Shown here in pieces: positions 31,329 through 38,763 of a stretch of 64,000 nt of DNA (positions are counted from its first letter, which is position 1; every line of letters starts with the position of its first letter). A model generated the notes under the pieces. The model saw nothing but the letters and a program-made list of their open reading frames with translations. It did no database searches and was not told the DNA's origin. The stretch is taken from the NCBI RefSeq assembly GCF_030159255.1, contig NZ_BSCT01000025.1, forward strand, positions 62,001-126,000, written 5' to 3'. This DNA comes from Bradyrhizobium sp. SSBR45G. GTDB lineage: Bacteria > Pseudomonadota > Alphaproteobacteria > Rhizobiales > Xanthobacteraceae. The position numbers and the translations under genes are program-made.

Positions 31329-33200
31329 ATGACAGACACCGCCACCGTTAGCCATTCCTTCCAGGCCGAAGTCTCCGAGCTGCTCCATCTGATGGTGCAC
31401 TCGGTCTACTCCGAGACCGACATTTTCTTGCGCGAGCTGATTTCGAACGCTTCCGACGCCTGTGACAAGCTGCGCTACGAGGCGATCGCCAGGCCGGACC
31501 TGATCGGCGAGGGCGAGCCGCCGCAGATTCGCATCATTCCGAACAAGTCGGCTGATACGCTGACCATTGCCGACAGCGGCATCGGCATGGAGCGCCAGGA
31601 GCTGATCGACCATCTCGGCACCATCGCCCGCTCCGGCACCAAGGCCTTCGTGCAGAAGCTGTCGGAAGCCAAGGATGGCACCGGCCTGATCGGCCAGTTC
31701 GGCGTCGGCTTCTACTCGGCCTTCATGGTCGCCGACCGCATCGTCGTCATCAGCCGCCGCGCCGGCGAGAACGACGTCTGGACCTGGACATCCTCCGGCG
31801 GCGCCGGCTTCGAGGTCGCACCCGCGTCCGAGGAGGATGCCAAGCGGGTGTCGCGCGGCACCGAGATCGTGCTGCACCTCAAGGACGACGCCAAGAAATA
31901 TCTCGAAACCTACGAGATCGAGCGCATCGTCACGGCCTATTCCGACAACATCCAGTTCCCGATCATGCTGGTCGCGGAAGAGGGCGAGCCGCGCCAGATC
32001 AACTCGGCCAGCGCGCTGTGGCAGCGCTCCAAGTCAGAGCTAACGCCTGAGGATTATGCCAAGGCCTACAAGTCGATCGCCCACGCCTTCGACGAGCCGG
32101 CGATGACGCTGCACTACCGCGCCGAGGGCCGCTATTCCTACGCCGTGCTGCTGTTCGCGCCCTCGACCAAGCCGTTCGACCTGTTCGAGCCGGCGCGCAA
32201 GGGCAAGGTCAAGCTCTATGTCCGCCGCGTCTTCATCACCGACGATGCCGACCTGATGCCGGCCTATCTGCGCTTCATCCGCGGCGTGATCGACAGCGAG
32301 GACCTGCCGCTCAATCTGTCGCGCGAGATGCTGCAGAACAATCCGCAGCTGTCGCAGATCCGCAAGGCCGTGACGACGCGGGTCATCACCGAACTGGAGC
32401 AGCTCGCCGACAAGGACGCCGAGAATTTCGACAAGGTCTGGGAGTCGTTCGGCGCCGTCATCAAGGAAGGCCTGTACGAGGATTTCGAGCGCCGCGACAA
32501 GCTGCTGGCGTTGGCGCGCTTCACCACGACATCGGGCGAGAAGCGCTCGCTGAAGCAATATGTCGAGGGCCTCAAGGAGAACCAGACCGAGATCTACTTC
32601 CTGGTCGGCGACAGCCTCGAGCGGCTGAAGTCCAATCCGCGGCTCGAGGCGGCCAAGGCGCGCGGCGTCGAGGTGCTCTTGCTGACCGATGCGGTCGATG
32701 CGTTCTGGACCTCGGCGCGGCTCGAATATGACGGCAAGCCGCTGAAGTCGCTGAGCCAGGGCGACATCGATTTCGACCCGATCCCGGTCACCGAGCCGAA
32801 GGCCGACGACGAGGCGCAGCCGGCGGCCGACGAGGCCAACACGATCGCGCTGATCAAGGCGAGCCTCGGCGACCACGTCACCGACGTGAAGGTCTCGACC
32901 CGGCTCACCACCAGCGCCTCGTGTTTGGTGGCCGGCAGCCACGGTCCGGACCGCGAGCTGGAGCGGATCCTGTCGCAGCAGGCGCGCGGCGCCCGCACCA
33001 AGCCGATCCTGGAGATCAATCTGCGCCATCCGCTGGTGGTGGCGGTCGCCAAGGCCGCAGCCGACAAGGCCAAGGTCGATGACCTGTCGTTCCTGCTGCT
33101 CGAGCAGGCGCAGATCCTGGATGGTGAATTGCCGGAGGATCCGGCGGCGTTCGCAGCACGGCTCAACCGGCTGGTGCTGCAGGGCGTGGCGACGGCCTGA
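31329..33200 (+). CDS. htpG: Molecular chaperone HtpG (Hsp90)
   Basis: The 623-residue protein has the GHKL ATPase motifs SETDIFLRELISNASDACDK, DSGIGM, GTIARSGTKAF and GQFGVGFYSAFMVAD, then the middle-domain arginine region (LPLNLSREMLQNNPQL) and a C-terminal dimerisation domain. It acts as an ATP-driven chaperone dimer in the cytosol. I chose ATG 31329 (MTDTATVSHSFQAEV) as nearer the family's usual length; ATG 31311 would add six residues. Neither has a strong ribosome-binding site. It is probably monocistronic and convergent with the Bug-protein gene, 24 bp away. Confidence 0.95.
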   Translation: MTDTATVSHSFQAEVSELLHLMVHSVYSETDIFLRELISNASDACDKLRYEAIARPDLIGEGEPPQIRIIPNKSADTLTIADSGIGMERQELIDHLGTIARSGTKAFVQKLSEAKDGTGLIGQFGVGFYSAFMVADRIVVISRRAGENDVWTWTSSGGAGFEVAPASEEDAKRVSRGTEIVLHLKDDAKKYLETYEIERIVTAYSDNIQFPIMLVAEEGEPRQINSASALWQRSKSELTPEDYAKAYKSIAHAFDEPAMTLHYRAEGRYSYAVLLFAPSTKPFDLFEPARKGKVKLYVRRVFITDDADLMPAYLRFIRGVIDSEDLPLNLSREMLQNNPQLSQIRKAVTTRVITELEQLADKDAENFDKVWESFGAVIKEGLYEDFERRDKLLALARFTTTSGEKRSLKQYVEGLKENQTEIYFLVGDSLERLKSNPRLEAAKARGVEVLLLTDAVDAFWTSARLEYDGKPLKSLSQGDIDFDPIPVTEPKADDEAQPAADEANTIALIKASLGDHVTDVKVSTRLTTSASCLVAGSHGPDRELERILSQQARGARTKPILEINLRHPLVVAVAKAAADKAKVDDLSFLLLEQAQILDGELPEDPAAFAARLNRLVLQGVATA

Positions 33201-33224
33201 GGCCGGCGGTTGCGGGCGCGGGGC

Positions 33225-34223
33225 TCAGTTCTTCGCGCTCGCCTGGGTCGCGACGAGCTTGCGCCAGCGCATCACCTCGGCCCGGTAGGTCGAGGCATAG
33301 ACCTGGCTGTCGCCGGTGATCGGCGTGGCGCCGATCTCGGCGAACTCGCGGGCGATCGCGGGATCGGCCAGAGCGGCATTGATCTCGCGGTTGAGCAGGT
33401 CGACCACCGCCTGCGGCGTCGCGCGCGGTGCGGCGACGCCATAGAAGCCGGAGGTCTCGAATGCCGGCAGCACGTCGGCGACCGGCGGCAGGTTGGGAAA
33501 GGCCTCCGCGCGCTCGCGCGTCGACACCGCCAGTGCGCGGATCTTGCCGCTGCGCAGCAGGTCGGTCGCGGAGGCGGTGTTGTCGAACATGGCGTGGATG
33601 TGCCCGGAGGCGAGGTCGGTCAGCGCCGGGCCCGAGCCGCGATAGTGGACCACGGACCAGCTGATGCCGCCGAGCGTCCGGAACAGTTCGGCCGACAGCA
33701 GCTGAACGGTGCCGGGGCCGGCCGAGCCGACGCTGAGCTTGCCCGGGTTGGCTCTGGCGTAGGCCAGGAACTCGGGCAGCGTCTTGACCGAGAGCTCCTT
33801 GTTCACCAGGAGCAGCAGCGGCATCCGCGCCATGCCGGCGACGGGCACCAGATCACCGCTGCCGTCGGCATCGGCGGCTCCGGCCGACGCGTTGATGATG
33901 TTGGCGGTCGATGTCGCCAGGATGGTGTAGCCGTCCGGCGCGGCGTTCGCGACGCTTCGGGTGGCGACGCTGCCGCCGGCGCCCGGCCGGTGGTCGAGAA
34001 TGAAGGGCTGGCCAAGCCGCCGGGTCAGGCGGTCGCAGATCAGCAGCGACAGGCGGCCGGTGGCACCGCCTGGCGCAAAGGGGATGACCCAGGTGACGGG
34101 GCGGGCTGGATAGGGGGCCTCGGCTCCGGCCGGATTCACCGCCGCAACGGCGCTCCAGGCGGCACTTTGCAGCAGCGCACGCCGCGTGATCGTCGTCGTA
34201 GGCTTCGTCGCATCCTTGGTCAT
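33225..34223 (-). CDS. Bug-family tripartite tricarboxylate transporter receptor (TctC-like)
   Basis: The product has about 332 residues from ATG 34223, which places a twin-arginine-type signal (TITRRALLQSAAWSAVAA) at the N-terminus. The mature protein starts YPARPVTWVIPFAPGG, the standard Bug/TctC opening, with VENRPGAG-type (LDHRPGAGGSVATRSV) and GYTILATSTANI motifs. It binds a carboxylate in the periplasm. The membrane subunits TctA/TctB are not in the window, so it is an orphan receptor, common in this group. No regulatory neighbour is evident. Confidence 0.9.
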   Translation of the reverse strand: MTKDATKPTTTITRRALLQSAAWSAVAAVNPAGAEAPYPARPVTWVIPFAPGGATGRLSLLICDRLTRRLGQPFILDHRPGAGGSVATRSVANAAPDGYTILATSTANIINASAGAADADGSGDLVPVAGMARMPLLLLVNKELSVKTLPEFLAYARANPGKLSVGSAGPGTVQLLSAELFRTLGGISWSVVHYRGSGPALTDLASGHIHAMFDNTASATDLLRSGKIRALAVSTRERAEAFPNLPPVADVLPAFETSGFYGVAAPRATPQAVVDLLNREINAALADPAIAREFAEIGATPITGDSQVYASTYRAEVMRWRKLVATQASAKN

Positions 34224-34399
34224 GCCGGCCTTCGCGTTGGCATGTTCTGGGACATGCAACCTAGCCGGTATTTGCGATTACTTCGTAAAGGATCGCATTC
34301 GCATCAATCACGATGCACTCTTTGCGAGTTAACCGTGCCGGTTAACGCGTGGTCAGGCGGTGCAACCTATAAGACGCCGACCTTGAACCGGTGGCAGGC

Positions 34400-36205
34400 A
34401 TGAACTTCGAGCGCGCGGACCGATCGACGGACCCCATCAAGCCCGCTCCGAAGCCGTCGCCGGCGAAGATCTGGCTGAAGGCGATCGAGCTGACCGCGCG
34501 GATCGAAGCGGAGCCGGTGCGGCTGTTCGCCGATATCGTGGACGACTGGGCGGCGAAGCAGCCCGGGCGGCCGGCATTGGTCTCGGAGCGCGAGACGCTC
34601 AGCTACGCCGCGCTGTCCGCACGCATCAACCAATATGCCCGCTGGGCGCTCGCAAACGGCATTGGGCCCGGCGCCACGGTCGCGCTGATGATGCCCAGTC
34701 GACCGGACTATCTGGCCGCATGGCTTGGGATCAGCCGGGTCGGCGGCGTGGTCGCGCTGATCAATACCAATCTGGTCGGCGCCTCGCTGGCGCACTGCAT
34801 CAACGTCGCCAGGCCGGCCCATGTCATCCTGTCAGGCGCGCTTCGGGAGGCGTATGCAGGCGCTGCATCGCTGATGTCAGGCACGCCGCGCGTATGGACT
34901 TGCGACGACGGCGATCTCGACGCCGCGCTGGCGGCGACGGACCCGCATGCGCTGGCGCCGGCCGAGCGACCCGACGTGACGATCAGCGACCGCGCGCTAC
35001 TGATCTACACCTCCGGCACCACCGGCCTGCCGAAGGCCGCCAGCATCAGCCATCGCCGCATCCTGAACTGGGGCGGCTGGTTCGCCGGCCTGACCGGCGC
35101 GGGGGCCGATGATCGTCTGTACGACTGCCTGCCCGTCTACCATTCCGTCGGCGGCATCGTCGCGCCCTGCAGCATGCTGCGCGCCGGCGGCACCGCGGTG
35201 CTGGCCGAGAGATTCTCGGCGCGCCAGTTCTGGCACGACATCGTCCGCCACGACTGCACGCTGGTGCAATATATCGGCGAGCTCTGCCGTTATCTGTTGG
35301 CGGCTCCGCCGTCGGAGCTCGATCGCGCGCATCGGCTGCGGCTGGCCTGCGGCAACGGCCTGCGCGGCGACGTCTGGGAAGCGTTCCAGGCGCGCTTTGC
35401 GATTCCGCAGGTGCTGGAATTCTACGCCGCGACCGAGGGCAATTTCTCGCTGTACAATGTCGAGGGACGGGTCGGCTCGATCGGCCGCGTGCCGTCGCTG
35501 CTCGCGCATCGCTTTCCGGCTGATATCATTCGGCTCGATGCCGATCAGCGCGCGCCGCTGCGCGGTGGCGACGGACTCTGCGTGCCCTGCGCGCGCGGGG
35601 AGGTCGGCGAGGCTGTGGGCAGGATCGGCAAGGCCGATGACGGCGGTGGCCGTTTCGAAGGCTATACTGATGCGGCCGAGACCGAGAAGAAGATCCTGCG
35701 CGATGTCTTCGCCAAGGGCGATGCCTGGTTCCGCACCGGCGACCTGATGCGCCAGGACGAGCAGGGCTTCTTCTATTTCGTCGACCGCGTCGGCGACACC
35801 TTCCGCTGGAAGGGCGAGAACGTCGCGACCAGCGAAGTGAACGAGGCGATCCTCCGCTGCCCGGGCGTGCTGGAAGCATCGACCTATGGTGTCGCCGTGC
35901 CCTGCAGCGACGGCCGTGCCGGCATGGCCGCGCTCGTGGTAAGTGAGGCGTTCGATCTGGCGACGCTTTCGGCTGCGCTTGCGCGCGGTCTGCCGGCCTA
36001 TGCGCAGCCGGTGGCGCTTCGCATCACGTCGTCGCTCGAGGCCACCGAGACCTTCAAGCAGAAGAAGCAGCAGCTGATGCGCGAGGCGTTCGATCCCGCG
36101 ATCGTGCACGAGCCGCTCTATATCAGGGATGCGGCCACAGGCGCCTATCGCGTCCTCGACCGCGATCTCCATGCGCGCATCGTGGCGGGAGAGGTCCGCT
36201 TGTAG
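34400..36205 (+). CDS. Long-chain acyl-CoA synthetase (FadD6/FATP-like)
   Basis: The 601-residue adenylate-forming enzyme has the P-loop LIYTSGTTGLPKAA, the acyl-binding/A5 motif EFYAATEGNFSLYN, DAWFRTGDLMRQDEQGFFYF, the hinge DTFRWKGENVATSEVNE and a C-terminal catalytic lysine region ETFKQKKQ. It is closest in pattern to very-long-chain or FATP-type synthetases. It should activate a fatty acid to acyl-AMP and acyl-CoA. I used ATG 34400; GTG 34391 adds three residues. An ACP, a second ligase and a ketoreductase follow on the same strand after 111 bp, suggesting a joint pathway. Confidence 0.88.
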   Translation: MNFERADRSTDPIKPAPKPSPAKIWLKAIELTARIEAEPVRLFADIVDDWAAKQPGRPALVSERETLSYAALSARINQYARWALANGIGPGATVALMMPSRPDYLAAWLGISRVGGVVALINTNLVGASLAHCINVARPAHVILSGALREAYAGAASLMSGTPRVWTCDDGDLDAALAATDPHALAPAERPDVTISDRALLIYTSGTTGLPKAASISHRRILNWGGWFAGLTGAGADDRLYDCLPVYHSVGGIVAPCSMLRAGGTAVLAERFSARQFWHDIVRHDCTLVQYIGELCRYLLAAPPSELDRAHRLRLACGNGLRGDVWEAFQARFAIPQVLEFYAATEGNFSLYNVEGRVGSIGRVPSLLAHRFPADIIRLDADQRAPLRGGDGLCVPCARGEVGEAVGRIGKADDGGGRFEGYTDAAETEKKILRDVFAKGDAWFRTGDLMRQDEQGFFYFVDRVGDTFRWKGENVATSEVNEAILRCPGVLEASTYGVAVPCSDGRAGMAALVVSEAFDLATLSAALARGLPAYAQPVALRITSSLEATETFKQKKQQLMREAFDPAIVHEPLYIRDAATGAYRVLDRDLHARIVAGEVRL

Positions 36206-36316
36206 ATGATTTTAATCATAGGCGATGAGGGGCATTTACCAACGGCCTGGAAAGATACCGCCGAGGTCCGGGTTCCTTCACCTTGTCGCTCTAGGCTCGG
36301 TTGCATCGTTTGAACA

Positions 36317-36577
36317 ATGACGGATGAGGCCATGTCGGTACGGTTGAGAATCATTGCCGCGATCAAGCAGATTGCCGAGGAGCAGAAGGTCAAGCTGCCG
36401 CCGCTCACGGATGATCTGACCCTGCACGAGACCGGCTTCGATTCGCTCGCCTTCGCCATCCTGGTCGCGCGATTGGAGGACGATCTCGGCGTCGATCCGT
36501 TCACGCTGTCGGCGGAGGTCACCTTCCCCAACACGATCGGCGACTTCATCAGGGCCTATGAGAATGTCCCCGCGTGA
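36317..36577 (+). CDS. Acyl carrier protein
   Basis: The 86-residue protein has the phosphopantetheine attachment motif ETGFDSLAFAIL (S43) and the four-helix ACP pattern, including a DDLGVDPF segment. It is not the housekeeping AcpP, whose motif is DSLDTVE. It is a dedicated ACP for the surrounding ligase and reductase. The next gene overlaps its last 20 bp, indicating translational coupling. ATG 36332 is an alternative start, but the ribosome site before it is too close. Confidence 0.87.
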   Translation: MTDEAMSVRLRIIAAIKQIAEEQKVKLPPLTDDLTLHETGFDSLAFAILVARLEDDLGVDPFTLSAEVTFPNTIGDFIRAYENVPA

Positions 36578-37952
36578 AGTCTTCGCGCTGCGCGACCATC
36601 TCGGGACGGCGCTGACCGAGCGGACCATCTCCGATCCGCGTCACGCCGTGTCGCTCTCCGATGTGTCGCGCGGCTGCTGCCTGGGCGGCCGCGGCGACGA
36701 ACTGAACGGCCGCTCGGTTCTGATCGCCACATCCGGCCAGCTGCTCGCGGGCCTCGCGCTGATCGCGATCGACGGCATCGCCGGCCGCATGCTGCTGTGC
36801 CCGCCGGACCTCAAGGCGGAGCATCTCGCGAGCATCATGTCCGACGCGGAGATCGATGCCGTCGTCACCGACCAGCCGGCGCGCTTTTCCGGCTGCGTAG
36901 ATGCGCTGATCATTCCGCTCGAGCTGCCGCGGCCCGCGGCCAAGAGCGCCCAGACGGTTCGCGCCACCGAATGGCTGATGCTGACATCGGGCACGTCCGG
37001 TGTGCCCAAGATCGTCGGCCATACGCTCGAGGGCCTGTGCGGGGCTATCATCGGCGATCGTCCGGTCCCCGGCGAGGCGATCCCGGTCTGGGCGACGTTC
37101 TACGACATCCGCCGCTATGGCGGCCTGCAGATCTTCCTGCGGGCGATCGTCGGCGGCGGCTCCATGGTGCTGTCCGATCCGGGCGAGGCGCTGGCCGACC
37201 ACATCGCGCGGCTCAATGCGCGCGGCGTCACGCACATCTCGGGAACGCCGTCGCATTGGCGCAAGCTTTTGATGAGCGGATCGGCCGAACAATTCGCGCC
37301 GCGTTACGTGCGGCTCTCGGGCGAGATCGCCGATCAGGCCGTGCTCGACGGATTGAAGCAGGCATTTCCACAGGCTTCGATCGGTCATGCCTATGCCTCG
37401 ACCGAGGCGGGCGTCGGCTTCGCCGTCAATGACGGGCTGGAGGGTTTTCCCGCGACCCTGCTCGGGGAAGGCCGCGGCGCCGTCGACATGAAAGTCGTCG
37501 ACGGCTCGCTGCGCATCCGCTCCCGGCGCGCGGCCCATGCGTATGTCGGACCTGATGCTGCGGCGTTGACCGACGCCGATGGCTACGTCGACACCGGCGA
37601 CATGGTCGAGCTGCGCGGCGACCGCTATTACTTCGTCGGCCGGCGCAACGGCATCATCAATGTCGGAGGCCTGAAAGTTCATCCCGAGGAGATCGAAGCC
37701 GTGATCAACGGCCATCCGGAGGTGCGGATGTCGCGCGCGAAGTCACGGCGCAGCCCGATCACCGGCGGCATCGTCGTGGCCGAGGTCGTGCTGACAGCGG
37801 ACAACGATCCGGCGCGCGCGGATACTGTTCGCCACGAGATCCTCGCCGAATGTCGCGCGCGTCTCGCGCTCCACAAGGTGCCGGCGATGATCCGCTTCGT
37901 GCCGGCGCTGGACGTCACCCCGGCCGGCAAGCTGGCGCGCACCGATGCGTAA
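36558..37952 (+). CDS. Adenylate-forming acyl ligase (AMP-binding), second of cassette
   Basis: The 464-residue ANL-family enzyme is shorter than the first ligase. It has LMLTSGTSGVPKIVG (P-loop), HAYASTEAGVGF (A5), DGYVDTGDMVELRGDRYYFVGRRNG (A7/A8; quoted in part) and PAGKLART with the A10 lysine. The reduced N-terminal half and the adjacent ACP suggest it loads an acid onto that ACP rather than CoA; this is inference. Its start lies inside the ACP gene and its stop overlaps the start of the reductase gene (ATGCGTAA), so the three are translated as a unit. Confidence 0.86.
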   Translation: MRMSPREVFALRDHLGTALTERTISDPRHAVSLSDVSRGCCLGGRGDELNGRSVLIATSGQLLAGLALIAIDGIAGRMLLCPPDLKAEHLASIMSDAEIDAVVTDQPARFSGCVDALIIPLELPRPAAKSAQTVRATEWLMLTSGTSGVPKIVGHTLEGLCGAIIGDRPVPGEAIPVWATFYDIRRYGGLQIFLRAIVGGGSMVLSDPGEALADHIARLNARGVTHISGTPSHWRKLLMSGSAEQFAPRYVRLSGEIADQAVLDGLKQAFPQASIGHAYASTEAGVGFAVNDGLEGFPATLLGEGRGAVDMKVVDGSLRIRSRRAAHAYVGPDAAALTDADGYVDTGDMVELRGDRYYFVGRRNGIINVGGLKVHPEEIEAVINGHPEVRMSRAKSRRSPITGGIVVAEVVLTADNDPARADTVRHEILAECRARLALHKVPAMIRFVPALDVTPAGKLARTDA

Positions 37953-38676
37953 CGTCCTCGTCACCGGCGGCAGCCGCGGCATTGGATTGGCCATCGCCCG
38001 CAGGCTCGCCGGCGCGGGCTTTGACGTGATCGCGGTGGCGCGCCGCGAGAGCGAGGAGCTGCGCGCCGCCATCGCCGAGTTCAGCGCCAGCAGTGCTGGC
38101 ATCCATTTCCGCGCCTGCGACCTCAGCGCAGTCGACGCGATCCCGGCCTTCGTGAAGTCGGTGCGCGACGAGTACGGCCCGATCTACGGCCTCGTGAACA
38201 ATGCCGGCATCGGCACCGAAGGCCTGCTCGCGACCATGCACAATGCCGAGATCGAGGGCCTGGTACGGCTCAACGTGCTGGCGCCGATGATCCTGACCAA
38301 ATACATCGTGCGCCACATGATGGCCGCGGGTGAGGGGCGCATCGTCAACATCTCCTCGATCATCGCCAGCACCGGCTATAACGGTCTATCGGTGTATGGA
38401 GCGACCAAGGCGGCCGCGAACGGCTTCACCCGCTCGCTGGCGCGTGAGGTCGGCAAGGTCGGCATCACCGTGAACGCGATCGCGCCGGGCTTCATCGCCA
38501 CCGAGCTGACGCAGAGCATGGACGACGAGCAGCAGAAGCGCATCGCCGGCCGCAGCGCGCTGCGCCGGCTGCCCGAGACGAGCGACGTCGCCGCCATGGT
38601 CGAATACCTGCTGGGCGAGGGCGGGCGCAACGTCACGGGCACGGTGCTGACGGTGGATGCCGGCAATACCGCCTGA
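37945..38676 (+). CDS. SDR-family 3-oxoacyl-ACP reductase (FabG-like)
   Basis: The 243-residue short-chain dehydrogenase has the NADPH motif VTGGSRGIGLAIAR (residues ~5-18), NNAG in GLVNNAGIGTEG, and the catalytic triad in NISSIIAS...YGATKAA (Ser-Tyr-Lys). The C-terminal GxxLTVDAG stretch is typical of FabG. It would reduce a beta-keto group on an acyl-ACP or a related ketone. It is last in the ACP-ligase-reductase unit, with an 8-bp overlap with the ligase. No ketosynthase is encoded nearby, so any chain extension must come from elsewhere. Confidence 0.88.
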   Translation: MRNVLVTGGSRGIGLAIARRLAGAGFDVIAVARRESEELRAAIAEFSASSAGIHFRACDLSAVDAIPAFVKSVRDEYGPIYGLVNNAGIGTEGLLATMHNAEIEGLVRLNVLAPMILTKYIVRHMMAAGEGRIVNISSIIASTGYNGLSVYGATKAAANGFTRSLAREVGKVGITVNAIAPGFIATELTQSMDDEQQKRIAGRSALRRLPETSDVAAMVEYLLGEGGRNVTGTVLTVDAGNTA

Positions 38677-38763
38677 GTCGGTTGCGGCGTGCCGGTTGAT
38701 TTCGCTCAAGCGCCGCTGGCGGCGCAGCGGCGATAGTGCCGGCGGAATCCGGAACCAGCCCTC

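Noticed and set aside
33225..34399. TTT transporter operon around the Bug-type receptor
   Set aside because: Neither TctA nor TctB homologs occur in the window. The receptor is an orphan, and the neighbouring acyl-CoA synthetase is divergent and unrelated.
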